Shown: positions 7,302-16,927, counted from the stretch's first letter. The stretch: DNA of 64,000 nucleotides from Ignavibacteriaceae bacterium (GCA_008933765.1 WBUK01000017.1:31595-95594); one strand, 5' to 3'. The notes: generated from the letters alone by a model not told the origin. Numbers and translations are program-made.

Positions 7302-9623
7302 TTATATTTTAGTGGTTATTGAAAAGACAATCGACCGAAGTGGCATCGGATACGACTGGATTATTTTGTAATTCTCGTTGAAAATGTTGAAAAAAGAGAG
7401 TGAAAGAAGCTCGGTAACCGCCCCGATCTTAAAATTCCCCGCCAAGTGGAGGTCAAATACATTGTTCGGAGCTATTCTGTACTTTGGGTCATTGTCAGAA
7501 GTGTAGAAAGATTCACCCGTGAAGCGGTGATCAATCCGGATGCTCAAGCGCTCGCTTTCCCACGAGAGGGAAGAAACCACCCTTTGTTTTGGAGAGTAAA
7601 TCAGCTGTTTTTCATGGCTGCCATCCGCTGTGCCAAAGGGTGAAATGTTCACTGCTTCAGAGTAGAAATATGCTGCCTCAGCTTTCAACCCCGGAACAGG
7701 CAGCGCCACTTCAACAGATGCTTCAAAACCAACCGAGCGGGTTTTTGCAACATTTCGCGGAACCTGCAACCCTATTATCGAGGGCACCCATATAATTTTT
7801 TCTTCCGTGTTCAACCGGTAATAAGTAAAATTAACAGCCTCAACAAAGATGACCGGCTTCTGAATGACAAACCCAACCTCAAAACCTGAGGAGACTTCTG
7901 GTTTAAGATTACCTACTGTGAAAAGAGAGGAATAGTAATACTCGTTGTAAGAGGGCACACGGGCACCGCGGAAGTAATTTCCTTTCAGTGAAAGGTTTTT
8001 GTAAAAATTGGGGGTTGTCGCTACACCGGCGCTCCACGAAATTAAATTTTCTTCCCTTGAACCAATCCCTTTTTGGCTGAAAATATCGTAGTTCAGCCCG
8101 GCGTTAAGTGTGAGAGATGAAAACCCAATTCGAACCGCCTCAAATTCCTTTTCACCTTTCAGAATAAAACGGTGAACTGTTCTCTCAACCGAAGTTTCGC
8201 GCCTTTGGTTTGAAAGCACCGTTTTTATGTCGTTAAGCGAGCCAAGCTCCAAACCGTAACCACCGGTTAGTTTTACTCCGTACAAAGAGTGATCAGCGGA
8301 AAAATTCAGTGAAATGCTGTTCAAACCGGAGCGATCGTTTCCGTTTCCTTTATACCACGCAAGGTTGGGGTCATCAAGATCGATCTGCTGATAATTGTAG
8401 GCAGCGGATATTTCCAAACCGGTATTATCCGCCGGGCTTCCCTTCAGCCTGAGTATCGATAAACTTCCCTCCGTACGGTTCACAGCTTGTGAGGAAGAAG
8501 TGTTGTTGCTTACCACGAACCCCGGAATTCCCGAGTTGAAAAGGGAATAATTCGTATAAAAATCCAACGAAAACGCCGCCCATGCCTGCCCGGCAGTAAG
8601 TGAGAGAAAGCTGCGGTTAAAGTGTGAATTACTTCTTTGTAAAACCTGCCCGTTAAACTCATAATCAAATTTGTTAGAAGACCAACTTCTTTCACCACTG
8701 ACACTTAACGAAAAACCACCCTCCCGAAGCCTGCCTGAACCGGCAAAAGAAATCAGCCCGGCGTTATCGGTTTTAAGAGTTAAATAAGCACCGTTTTCTT
8801 TAACAGGTCGTGTGCCCAACGAAAGCACTCCACCCGCCGAAATGCTCCCCTCTTTTGAAATGGCAGAAGAAAATCCCGCGTAAGAAAGATCAACAATATT
8901 CACACCGGAGAGGTCAAATCCACCGGTTCTTATATCGTTCACCCTAATCCCGTTGAAGAGCACCAGACTGTTTTCAGCGCTAAGCCCTCTGAATGAAATT
9001 TGTTTAAGAGCCCCTGCACCACCGTATTCTTTTAAATTCAGCGAAAAATGTTCTTTAATTAGTTCAGGTAAGCCGAGGTTACCGCCCCATGGCATCTCCG
9101 AAAGTTCAATCTCTTTATTGTAAACCGAGGTTGAAATTGGCTTTTCGCCGGAAACTAATATTTCATCCAATTCCTCAGAAAGAGGGGCGAGAAATATTAC
9201 GACAGTATCACCGGCGAAGATGTTTTTATCTTCTTGTTTTTTGTTTCCCGTGCTTTCATTGGATTGGCTTTTCCCTGATTCATTCTCTTCTGATTCTCTG
9301 ATATCACCCTTGTTCTCGTCAGGCAGATTTTTTGAATTGTTGCTGAGTAAAACCATTTTAGTCCGGTAACCCGGTGCGGAAACAACAAGCGGTTTCCCGG
9401 TATCAAAAGCGGAAATATCCGCTACGCCGCCACTTCCCGCTGTGCGATGAGTAACGCCGTCGGATACCACTGCCGCCGGGATTGGCTTTGCCGTGGTTGA
9501 ATCGATAATTTTCATTCGGCTTTGTGCATACAACGACGCAAAACCGAGCATAAATAGTAGTAAATGTTTCAAGGTTGTCAGGGGTGGAACAAGGGAGGAA
9601 GAGGTGTAAATATGCAGGAGCAT
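7302..9623 (-). CDS. btuB: TonB-dependent outer-membrane receptor, BtuB-like (cobalamin)
   Basis: This is a TonB-dependent receptor of about 770 residues. The mature protein opens with a carboxypeptidase-regulatory-like domain (IDSTTAKPIPAAVVSDG). A plug domain follows (LVLFNGIRVNDIRTGGFDLSGV), then a long beta-barrel ending in a typical aromatic strand (PLRSIVFSITTKI). A charged low-complexity insertion lies at about residues 100-135, between the first domain and the plug. The start is uncertain: GTG 9647, ATG 9623 and TTG 9572 are all in frame, and the last gives the neatest signal peptide (KHLLLFMLGFASLYAQ). I chose the ATG. The cobalamin riboswitch immediately upstream identifies the substrate as a corrinoid. 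The propeller lipoprotein gene follows after 8 bp. Confidence 0.88.
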   Translation of the reverse strand: MLLHIYTSSSLVPPLTTLKHLLLFMLGFASLYAQSRMKIIDSTTAKPIPAAVVSDGVTHRTAGSGGVADISAFDTGKPLVVSAPGYRTKMVLLSNNSKNLPDENKGDIRESEENESGKSQSNESTGNKKQEDKNIFAGDTVVIFLAPLSEELDEILVSGEKPISTSVYNKEIELSEMPWGGNLGLPELIKEHFSLNLKEYGGAGALKQISFRGLSAENSLVLFNGIRVNDIRTGGFDLSGVNIVDLSYAGFSSAISKEGSISAGGVLSLGTRPVKENGAYLTLKTDNAGLISFAGSGRLREGGFSLSVSGERSWSSNKFDYEFNGQVLQRSNSHFNRSFLSLTAGQAWAAFSLDFYTNYSLFNSGIPGFVVSNNTSSSQAVNRTEGSLSILRLKGSPADNTGLEISAAYNYQQIDLDDPNLAWYKGNGNDRSGLNSISLNFSADHSLYGVKLTGGYGLELGSLNDIKTVLSNQRRETSVERTVHRFILKGEKEFEAVRIGFSSLTLNAGLNYDIFSQKGIGSREENLISWSAGVATTPNFYKNLSLKGNYFRGARVPSYNEYYYSSLFTVGNLKPEVSSGFEVGFVIQKPVIFVEAVNFTYYRLNTEEKIIWVPSIIGLQVPRNVAKTRSVGFEASVEVALPVPGLKAEAAYFYSEAVNISPFGTADGSHEKQLIYSPKQRVVSSLSWESERLSIRIDHRFTGESFYTSDNDPKYRIAPNNVFDLHLAGNFKIGAVTELLSLSFFNIFNENYKIIQSYPMPLRSIVFSITTKI

Positions 9624-9692
9624 CGCCGTGTCTATTGGTTTGAACACGGCTGTTGGATAACTACCTTTTACGCGAAGGTTTATTCCTGAATA

Positions 9693-9856
9693 TTTACGGC
9701 AGGTCTCCTGGCTTGAGGTATTTTGCCATGCCTTCCCAAGTTTTTAGTGGCTTTTATGGCAATCTGAGTTTACTGTTTCCTCTTACAGTTGCGCGACAGC
9801 GCCGGATTCTCACCGGCTTCCCTATTCTTTCTGCTCCTTGCAGAACACCGTAAATG
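9693..9856 (-). promoter_or_regulatory. Cobalamin (AdoCbl) riboswitch upstream of the btuB-like gene
   Basis: Read on the minus strand, the element contains the conserved core GAAGCCGGTGAGAATCCGGC followed by GCTGTCGCGCAACTG, then GCCACT...GGGAAGGC and the B12 box AGCCAGGAGACCTGCC (9699-9714). The closing stem P1 is formed by ATTTACGG (9849-9856) and CCGTAAAT (9693-9700). It ends 70 bp before the preferred start of the receptor gene. When cobalamin is bound, expression of the receptor operon should be reduced. Confidence 0.95.
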
Positions 9857-10107
9857 TTTTAGAGAACTGTCGCAAATCTAATGCTTTTTTCTTTTTCCTG
9901 CAAATGGTGAATTTATCGTGTGCAATTTTTGGGGGTAGTTTCTCTAAGATGAAAAAACTTAAAAGGGAGGTAAGTTTTTTGTTTTCATCAGGTTATGAAG
10001 TTTTGGTGTGCGCAGTTTTGGGTTTATTTTTAGGAAAAATTTTTTTAACCAAAATTCAATTAACAATGCCCTTTCAGTCAACAAAGCCGGTTTTAACGGA
10101 AAACTTT

Positions 10108-12018
10108 CTACCCGAGATTTTTTTTCAACTCCCCCATAATTCTTTCAATATCTCTTTTTTCTTCAATTATCGAGTTTAATTCTCCGGCTAACTCCACTGC
10201 TCGTTCATGCCCCGGGTTCATTGCGATTTCTTTCTGAACATCTTTCAAAGCCGCTTCCAAACGCAACAAACGGAATTTTTTAACCGAATCGATCGTGTGG
10301 GTTGAAATAGATCTCTTCAAATCAACCGGCAGAAGATCATCCAAAGGCTCACTTATTTTATATTTTTCGACAACTAACTCGTTGATATACGCCACTTCCT
10401 CAGGCGAAAAAGAAGAAGAAATGCTCATAACCGTTGGGATAATCCCTGATTCTATCTCCTCATAGACTTTTTCGGCGATAACATAGTGAAGCGGAACCGT
10501 ATATTCCTCGGGCCTAATAAACTGAAAAATAAACCTTACCACATCCTCATTTCCTTCGAACATCAGCTTAATCAGTTCAATCTCATTAAGTTCCGTAGCT
10601 GATTTGCGCGCCGCTCGGGGCACCTGCACACCCCTTTGAACCACCTTTGTGGTGCTCCAAGGGTCAGGCATGGCACCTGAGATTGCCGGTGAGCTGCCGC
10701 CAACTGCCGGGCGATATTCAATCTCTTCCCTTTTTACCTTTTCAGCTTCTTCTTCCAGCAAATGCTCACGGATTTTGAATTTTTCGGCAATACTTTTTAG
10801 CAGCATGCTTTTCCGGATTTCATCGGGGATCAAAGCAACCGGGCGCACCATTTCCTTAATTGCCGCTGTTGTTTTTTCGGGGTCCCCAAAAATACCCGTA
10901 TTTTTGAAGGAAAGATACTGGTAATCAATAAACTCAAGTGCATTTGCAACCCGGTCACGAAACTGCTTACCGCCAAACTTGCGCACAAAAGAGTCGGGGT
11001 CTTCTCCTTCGGGCAGCGACATAATTTTGAGATTAAGGTTTTGTTTCATAACCACTTCAATGCTTCTCATTGCGGCTTTGTAGCCCGCAGCGTCGGCATC
11101 AAACAAGAGATAGAAATTTTTTGTGAAGCTCGAAAGCAGTTTCACCTGTTCATCAGTCAGCGCAGTTCCCGAAACCGCAACTATGTTTTTAACACCATTT
11201 TGGAAGAGTGAAATAACATCCAAATAGCCTTCAACTATTATAACATGGTCAAGTTTTCTTATTTCATCCTTAGAATGCGAAAGCCCGTATAAAACCTTTG
11301 ATTTGTTGTAAATGGGGCTTTCCGGCGAGTTGATATATTTCCCCACATCGGTTCTTTTTTCGATTATTCGCCCGCCGGCACCGATTTCCCTGCCGTGATG
11401 TGAAAAAATCGGGAAGATCACCCTGCCGGCAAACCGTTCGTAAACACGCCCCTCGGATTCCCCTAAGAAACCGAGTTCAATCGCCAAACGAAGATCGAAC
11501 CCCCGTTGTTTGTAAAACTCAACCAATTTTCCCTTTACCCCCGGGGCATAACCGAGCCGGAAATTTTTGATTGAAGTTTCGTTTAGCTCCCTGTTCTTCA
11601 GATATTCTAAGATGTGCTTGTTATCGGGGTTTGCTGTCAGCTGCTCGGCGAAAAAGCCGATTGTTGCTTTTGTTAAATCGTAAAGAACCTCGAACCTTTT
11701 TTGCAGTTCGTTATCTTTTGGATTCGGCGAGGGGAGATCGATTCCATACTCATTTGCGAGAACCCTTACAGCCTCAAGAAAGGGAATGTTGTTGTATTCC
11801 ATCAGAAACTTAATTGCATTTCCCCCTTTATGGCACCCAAAACAGTGAAAAATCTGCTTTTTGGGCGTAACGGTGAACGAGGGGGTCTTCTCCTGATGAA
11901 ACGGGCACAGCCCTTTGTAGGTGCCGCCTGATCTTTTAAGCGGAACATATTTAGAGACGACATCTACGATGTCGGCAGCGAGTAAAACTTCCTGTATTTT
12001 TTCTTCCGGTATCTGCAT
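10108..12018 (-). CDS. dnaG: DNA primase
   Basis: The 636-residue protein has the full primase architecture. A CHC2 zinc finger lies near the N-terminus (GLCPFHQEKTPSFTV...FHCFGCHKGG, about 37-67). The DnaG catalytic core carries a TOPRIM domain with VIIVEGYLDVISL and the acidic FLLFDADAAGYKAA (about 260-320), and a C-terminal helicase-interacting region follows. It synthesises RNA primers at replication forks. The start at 12018 has a short GGA ribosome site. The stretch between the core and the C-terminal domain (about 430-470) is Pro/Ser-rich and poorly conserved. The gene stands alone; about 250 bp separate it from the riboswitch, and I see no clear terminator in that gap. Confidence 0.95.
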   Translation of the reverse strand: MQIPEEKIQEVLLAADIVDVVSKYVPLKRSGGTYKGLCPFHQEKTPSFTVTPKKQIFHCFGCHKGGNAIKFLMEYNNIPFLEAVRVLANEYGIDLPSPNPKDNELQKRFEVLYDLTKATIGFFAEQLTANPDNKHILEYLKNRELNETSIKNFRLGYAPGVKGKLVEFYKQRGFDLRLAIELGFLGESEGRVYERFAGRVIFPIFSHHGREIGAGGRIIEKRTDVGKYINSPESPIYNKSKVLYGLSHSKDEIRKLDHVIIVEGYLDVISLFQNGVKNIVAVSGTALTDEQVKLLSSFTKNFYLLFDADAAGYKAAMRSIEVVMKQNLNLKIMSLPEGEDPDSFVRKFGGKQFRDRVANALEFIDYQYLSFKNTGIFGDPEKTTAAIKEMVRPVALIPDEIRKSMLLKSIAEKFKIREHLLEEEAEKVKREEIEYRPAVGGSSPAISGAMPDPWSTTKVVQRGVQVPRAARKSATELNEIELIKLMFEGNEDVVRFIFQFIRPEEYTVPLHYVIAEKVYEEIESGIIPTVMSISSSFSPEEVAYINELVVEKYKISEPLDDLLPVDLKRSISTHTIDSVKKFRLLRLEAALKDVQKEIAMNPGHERAVELAGELNSIIEEKRDIERIMGELKKNLG

Positions 12019-12489
12019 TTTTTCCGGTTGTCAAAGGCTATTTTTTAAAAAAGTTTTATTTGTTTTGTTCTTTTCAAACATAAAGATTAAATTAAGTGTG
12101 CAAATATTAAGTTAAAGGTATAAATAATATCTTTCCCTTACAAATATTTAGCTGAAATGAACAAATTTTTTCTCAGTCAGTCAAAAATTGATAAGAGAAG
12201 CTAAAAATTCGAGCGGGCTACACTTCCAAACCGGCGGAAAGGGGCTGATTGCTACCTGAAAGGTTTTTAACTTATGGTATCGATACACTTCCAAACCGGC
12301 GGAGACAAGTTATATAATACCAAAAAAGATCGCTGACTTAAGGTATCCCAACACTTCTGAAAATGGATTGCCAGGCTACGGAATCGAACTTTGCACCGTT
12401 AAATTTCGTTTTTACACAAAGATAGCGATTCAACGAATATATTTAGTTTCACTTTTTTCAATTTTTCGCTTTTAAATTTACAACAATTG
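12019..12489. other. Intergenic region between dnaG and ispG with repeats
   Basis: This is the AT-rich divergent gap between dnaG and ispG. It must hold promoters for both genes, but I could not place them. It contains the direct repeats described separately at 12219-12361. No RNA gene or credible small ORF was seen. Confidence 0.6.
12219..12361. repeat. Degenerate 60-65-bp direct repeats upstream of ispG
   Basis: TACACTTCCAAACCGGCGGA occurs at 12219 and 12284, 65 bp apart, and a decayed third version (ACACTTCTGAAAATGGA) lies at about 12350. The stretch before each copy also shares a pattern of the type ACTTA(A/T)GGTATC. Function is not apparent. Confidence 0.8.
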
Positions 12490-14478
12490 ATGATCATGTT
12501 TGACGCTAAAGTACTTCTGACCAATAATGTCTCCGCACTGAAAGAATATTGCAACTCACTGACCGCTTACTCCCGATTCAAAACAAGGGAAGTGATGGTC
12601 GGGAATGTTGGCATCGGCGGGAACAATCCGGTCAGAGTGCAAAGTATGACTACTACCGACACGATGGACACAAAAGCAACCGTTGATGAATCGATTCGTA
12701 TGATTGAAGCCGGTTGCGAAATCGTCAGAATTACCGCTCCGAGCCTCAAAGAAGCTAAAAATCTGGAAGTGATTAAAAAGGAACTCCGTGCCGCAGGGTT
12801 TGATACTCCATTGGTTGCAGATATTCACTTCACACCTAATGCGGCGGAAATGGCGGCGCGTTTGGTTGAAAAGGTAAGGATTAACCCCGGAAACTACATC
12901 GACAGAAAAAAATTTGAGTTCATTGAATACAACGACGCCGAGTACGCTGCCGAGGTTGAAAGAATTCGGAAACGCTTCACCCCTTTGGTCAGAATATGCA
13001 AAGAATACGGAACCGCTATGCGGATCGGCACCAACCACGGCTCTCTTTCAGACAGAATAATGAGTTATTTTGGCGATACTCCTTTTGGGATGGTGGAATC
13101 GGCTTTGGAATTTGTGAGAATATGCCGCGACGAAAACTTCCACAACATTGTTCTTTCAATGAAGGCAAGCAACACTCAGGTGATGGTTGAAGCCTATCGC
13201 CTGCTTATAAGCAAAATGAAGGAAGAAGGGATGAACTACCCCCTGCACCTCGGCGTTACCGAAGCGGGAGATGGCGAGGATGGGAGAATTAAATCTGCGC
13301 TCGGAATTGGTACTTTGCTCGAAGACGGGCTTGGCGATACTATTAGAGTAAGCCTTACCGAAGACTCTGAATATGAAATTCCCGTTGCAAGAACTTTAGC
13401 CGACAGGTATGTTAAGCGGGCACCACATCCCCCCATTGAACCGATTGAAGTTAACCCGATTAACCCCTTTAGTTATAACAAGCGCGAGTCGCTTCAGGTG
13501 CTGAACATAGGGAATAAATCGGTTCCGGTTGTGATCGCTGATTTATCAAAATCTGATCTCTCAACACACGGGAGCCTTCTGCAAGTTGGTTACACTTACG
13601 ATGAACAATCTGATAAATGGACGATGAACAACGCAGCAGATTACCTTTATCTCGGCGAAAATTCTCCCGGCTTTGATCTTCCCGTCAGCACACGGCCGAT
13701 ATTTGACTATGAATACTGGCGACAACTGCCGAACAAGGGGCGATCACTCCCTTTGCTTAATAAAAAACAATATTTAGACGGCAAAAACCCGGAAATCCTT
13801 TTTAAATTTGTCAGGCTCTCATTGCCCGAGCTGGATGATTTCGTCCTCGAAAAATTAACAGACGATAAATATGCCGTAATTATTCTTACAACGGATAATG
13901 CACACGGGCTTGCCGAGCAAAGACGCTTTTTCTTCAAACTTATTGAAGAAGATATCCAGAATCCCGTTGTTATTCAAAGAAACTACTCCGGCATTACCGC
14001 CGAACAGTTTTTAATTTACCCTTCCACCGATTTTGGCGGTTTGTTCATCGACGGGTTTGGGGACGGCGTCTTCCTCGTTCTTGACCCCGAGCTTCGGGAT
14101 GAAATAAACACCGAAACAGTTAACAGGGTGCTTTTTGGTATTCTTCAGGCGGCAAGAGTCAGAATCTCTAAAACTGAGTATATCGCCTGTCCTTCGTGCG
14201 GCAGAACTTTATTCAATCTGCAAAAAACTACCGAAATGATCAGGAACAGAACTTCGCACCTGAAGGGGGTGAAAATCGCAATTATGGGGTGCATCGTTAA
14301 TGGACCCGGCGAAATGGCTGACGCCGATTATGGATATGTAGGCAGCGGACCCGGAAAAATAACCCTTTACCGCGGCAAACAGATTGTAACAAAATCGATA
14401 GACGCCAAATTTGCGGTTGACAGACTTATTGACCTTATCAGAGAAGACGGTAAATGGGTTGAACCCGCTAATAATTAA
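12490..14478 (+). CDS. ispG: 4-hydroxy-3-methylbut-2-en-1-yl diphosphate synthase, long form
   Basis: The product, about 662 residues, is IspG/GcpE of the MEP isoprenoid pathway, which converts MEcPP to HMBPP using a 4Fe-4S cluster. The N-terminal TIM barrel includes VRVQSMTTTDTMD and ADIHFTPNAAEMAA. The cluster-binding C-terminus holds CPSCGRTLFNL and MGCIVNGPGEMADADYGYVG. A central domain of about 250 residues between them makes this the long form known from plants, chlamydiae and the Bacteroidota/Chlorobi group; short forms have about 370 residues. Several starts are close together (TTG 12487, ATG 12490, ATG 12496) and none has a clear ribosome site. Confidence 0.95.
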   Translation: MIMFDAKVLLTNNVSALKEYCNSLTAYSRFKTREVMVGNVGIGGNNPVRVQSMTTTDTMDTKATVDESIRMIEAGCEIVRITAPSLKEAKNLEVIKKELRAAGFDTPLVADIHFTPNAAEMAARLVEKVRINPGNYIDRKKFEFIEYNDAEYAAEVERIRKRFTPLVRICKEYGTAMRIGTNHGSLSDRIMSYFGDTPFGMVESALEFVRICRDENFHNIVLSMKASNTQVMVEAYRLLISKMKEEGMNYPLHLGVTEAGDGEDGRIKSALGIGTLLEDGLGDTIRVSLTEDSEYEIPVARTLADRYVKRAPHPPIEPIEVNPINPFSYNKRESLQVLNIGNKSVPVVIADLSKSDLSTHGSLLQVGYTYDEQSDKWTMNNAADYLYLGENSPGFDLPVSTRPIFDYEYWRQLPNKGRSLPLLNKKQYLDGKNPEILFKFVRLSLPELDDFVLEKLTDDKYAVIILTTDNAHGLAEQRRFFFKLIEEDIQNPVVIQRNYSGITAEQFLIYPSTDFGGLFIDGFGDGVFLVLDPELRDEINTETVNRVLFGILQAARVRISKTEYIACPSCGRTLFNLQKTTEMIRNRTSHLKGVKIAIMGCIVNGPGEMADADYGYVGSGPGKITLYRGKQIVTKSIDAKFAVDRLIDLIREDGKWVEPANN

Positions 14479-14877
14479 TTTTTATAAGATCGATTAGCTC
14501 TTTCGGAATTGGGTAATTTTGCCGGATAAACTAATTTTTCCGCAAGCAGCTGCCAAGTTGTTTTGAAGATTGTGCCAATCTTCTGATTAAATTATACTAA
14601 TCTTCTGATTAAACAATGCCAATCTTCTGTTTAAATTGTGCCAACAAACTAAATAAAAAAATATATTTTTTTGGTCAATTGGGGCAAATTAAAAAAAATC
14701 ATTTTGCAGGTTTGTTCTTTTTTTTTACTTTTGTATAACTTATGATTTTGTTTTCATTTTGTATGATGTCTAAAACCCGAAAAACGCCAACATTTCACTT
14801 TGTTGCAGCCACTGTTTCTTAGCCATTCATACATTTTTTTTTGCACTTCAATTAACCTTTGAAGTGTTTTTTTTTCT
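14479..14877. other. AT-rich intergenic region between ispG and the Nif3-family gene
   Basis: The gap holds the 22-bp tandem repeats at 14573-14645 and several long A and T runs. A sequence TTTTTTTTTACTTTTGTATAA around 14710-14730 could be promoter material for the downstream gene, but I cannot define it. No gene is visible. Confidence 0.5.
14573..14645. repeat. 22-bp tandem repeat, about 3.3 copies
   Basis: Units begin at 14573, 14595, 14617 and 14639. The core shared by the first three is AATCTTCTG(A/T)TTAAA. The copies abut with no spacer, so this is a tandem repeat and not a CRISPR-like array. Confidence 0.9.
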
Positions 14878-15993
14878 ATGAGAGTTGAAACGATAATTAA
14901 ATATTTGGATAACTGGGCTCCGAAATTTATCCAATGGGAAAAAGACAACACGGGGCTGCTTGTCGGTGACGACAGAGAGGAGGTTACGGGCGTCTTCCTC
15001 TGTCTCGATGTTGATGAAGAAGCGATACAAAAAGCCCAAAAGTTACGATGTAATCTCATTTTAAGCCACCATCCTTTAATATTTTTCCCTATCAAAAGGA
15101 TAACTCCTAATTCCGACAGGACTTCCAAATTAGTAACTCAACTCATTAAAAACAACATTTCACTTCTTTCTTACCATACAAACCTTGATTTCACACACGA
15201 CGGAGTAAACCACCGGTTGGCAAAGCGCATTGGCGTTCAGCCGGAGGGGTTTCTGCATCCTATCGTTGGGAAATCGTTGAAGTTAGTGGTTTTCGTGCCT
15301 GCCGGTTCCCTGGATAAGGTTTCGGAAGCCATTTTTTCAGCCGGCGGTGGCGTTATAGGAAACTATTCCCGCTGCTCTTACCGCTCAGAGGGGAAAGGCA
15401 CTTTCCTCGGTTCGGATGAAACTAACCCCGCCGTGGGCAGCAAAGGTAACTTCGAACAGGTCGATGAAATCAGGTTGGAAGTGTTGGTGAACGAACAGAA
15501 CTTGCACACCGTCATCAGGAAAATGCGTGAGGCTCACCCTTATGAAGAGCCCGCATTCGACATTTATCCGGTGAAAAACAGCGAAACAAATTACGGAATG
15601 GGGGTTACCGGCACCCTTTCCGAAGAATTATCCGAGGCTGATTTCCTGCGCTCCGTTGCCGAAACTCTTGGCACCGGTTTTCTCAGACACTCAGCTTTTA
15701 CCGGCAAGAAAATCAGGAAAGTCGCACTTTTTGGTGGTTCGGCTTCCGAATACCTTAGTGATGCCATAGCTGCCGGCTGCGACGCTTTCGTAACGGCGGA
15801 TATAAGATATCACACCTTCCAGGAGGCCGAGGGGAAGATCCTGTTGATCGATGCCGGGCACTTCGAAACCGAAGTTCCGGTTCTTGACGAGATTAAGCTC
15901 CGGCTGCTGCACTTCTTCGAGTCACTCGGGGAATCTTCAAACATTCACATCCACGACGGGAACCCGAACCCCGTTAAATATTTTAGTTTATAA
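14878..15993 (+). CDS. Nif3-like dinuclear metal-centre protein (YqfO/YbgI family)
   Basis: The 371-residue protein matches the Nif3 family: the early KDNTGLLVGD, the metal-binding LILSHHPLIFFPIKRI, LLSYHTNLDF, and the C-terminal GGSASEYLSDAIAAGCDAFVTADI and IDAGHFETE. The length fits the YqfO type, which has a PII/CutA-like insertion between the two Nif3 halves (here about 130-240, including EVLVNEQNLHTVIRKMREAHPYEEPA). These proteins form toroidal hexamers with two metals per subunit. Several are annotated GTP cyclohydrolase I type 2, but the physiological reaction is unsettled. The next gene, a zinc-ribbon coiled-coil protein, starts 14 bp later, a pairing seen in many bacteria. Confidence 0.9.
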   Translation: MRVETIIKYLDNWAPKFIQWEKDNTGLLVGDDREEVTGVFLCLDVDEEAIQKAQKLRCNLILSHHPLIFFPIKRITPNSDRTSKLVTQLIKNNISLLSYHTNLDFTHDGVNHRLAKRIGVQPEGFLHPIVGKSLKLVVFVPAGSLDKVSEAIFSAGGGVIGNYSRCSYRSEGKGTFLGSDETNPAVGSKGNFEQVDEIRLEVLVNEQNLHTVIRKMREAHPYEEPAFDIYPVKNSETNYGMGVTGTLSEELSEADFLRSVAETLGTGFLRHSAFTGKKIRKVALFGGSASEYLSDAIAAGCDAFVTADIRYHTFQEAEGKILLIDAGHFETEVPVLDEIKLRLLHFFESLGESSNIHIHDGNPNPVKYFSL

Positions 15994-16007
15994 GAGGAGA
16001 AACCACA

Positions 16008-16748
16008 TTGAAGGATGTACTTGTATTATTCTATAAAGTTCAACTGATCGACAGAAACATTGATAAACTCGAGGAGCAAAGGGGCGACCTGCCTCTGACC
16101 GTTGAGGCTTTGGAATCAAAACTTGAGGCTCTGCGAAACGCTATCGAAGAAAAAAGAGAGTTTAAAGTTTCTGCCGCAGCGAAAAGAGAAGAGAATAACG
16201 AGAAAACTAAAGAACTGCTCGAGAATCAAAAAAGGGCTAAAGCGCAACTCTACAAAGTGCGTAACAATAAAGAATACGACATGATCACGAAATCAATCGA
16301 TGCCGCTGACGCTGAATTCACACGGTTGGAGAAAGAAAGCGAAGCGCTTGTCGAGCAAATGGAAGCTGCTGACGAGGAAATCGCTGAACTTACTCCGCAA
16401 ATTGAAGAATTAGAAGCTGACCTCGAGCACAAAAACTCTGAACTGGCGCTGATTAAAGAAAACAGCGCTAACGAAGAAAAAAGGCTGCTTGCTGAACGGG
16501 AAAAATTGGTTGCACAAATGAAAAAGAGCGACTATTCACTCTACACCCGTGTCAGAGGCGCAAAAAGAGGGCTGGCGGTTGCAAGAATCAGAAGAAACGC
16601 CTGCTCCGGCTGCCAAACGATTATTCCCGCTCAAAGACAACTTGAAATAAGAAGAAATAACAGAATGTACACCTGTGAGTACTGCGGCAGAATTTTGGTT
16701 TCATCCGAAGTTGCCACCGAAGCAGGCGAAAAAGAAGAACACGCTTAA
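16008..16748 (+). CDS. Coiled-coil protein with C4 zinc ribbon (DUF164-like)
   Basis: The 246-residue protein is almost entirely a Glu/Lys-rich coiled coil (about 8-175). It ends in a zinc ribbon with two Cys pairs, CSGCQTIIP and CEYCGRILV (about 199-230). This is the C4-type zinc-ribbon family found next to Nif3 homologues; structural relatives are filamentous or nucleic-acid-associated, and the role is unresolved. The start is TTG at 16008, supported by an AGAGGAGA ribosome site. The gene lies in an operon with the Nif3-like gene. The RNase P RNA gene follows about 180 bp downstream. Confidence 0.88.
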   Translation: MKDVLVLFYKVQLIDRNIDKLEEQRGDLPLTVEALESKLEALRNAIEEKREFKVSAAAKREENNEKTKELLENQKRAKAQLYKVRNNKEYDMITKSIDAADAEFTRLEKESEALVEQMEAADEEIAELTPQIEELEADLEHKNSELALIKENSANEEKRLLAEREKLVAQMKKSDYSLYTRVRGAKRGLAVARIRRNACSGCQTIIPAQRQLEIRRNNRMYTCEYCGRILVSSEVATEAGEKEEHA

Positions 16749-16866
16749 GTTAATCCGCTTTTTCGAAACTTATTCTGAACATTCTTGAATAAAAAGTTTA
16801 GTGAAAAAGAGCAATCGTAAAAGGAGAACACTTAATTTTTTTATTCCATATCTCCTTGGAATTTTG

Positions 16867-16874
16867 TATATTTG
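16867..16874 (+). promoter_or_regulatory. Possible Bacteroidota-type -7 box upstream of rnpB
   Basis: TATATTTG matches the TAnnTTTG -7 consensus of Bacteroidota vegetative promoters. It lies about 60 bp before the first paired base of RNase P RNA. I could not place a convincing -33 element. The larger block 16847-16874 is echoed upstream of the KamA-family gene at 44215-44240. Confidence 0.35.
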
Positions 16875-16927
16875 CTCATTGTAAATAATTTTCATATAAT
16901 TTAAATAACGGAATATTTTTATAGACT

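Noticed and set aside
9838..10179. Plus-strand ORF of 113 residues between the riboswitch and dnaG
   Set aside because: It overlaps the riboswitch and the dnaG 3' end and has no recognisable sequence or ribosome site.
12356..12480. Possible tRNA upstream of ispG suggested by GGAATCGAAC-like sequence
   Set aside because: No acceptor stem or anticodon arm can be formed; the resemblance is limited to a few bases.
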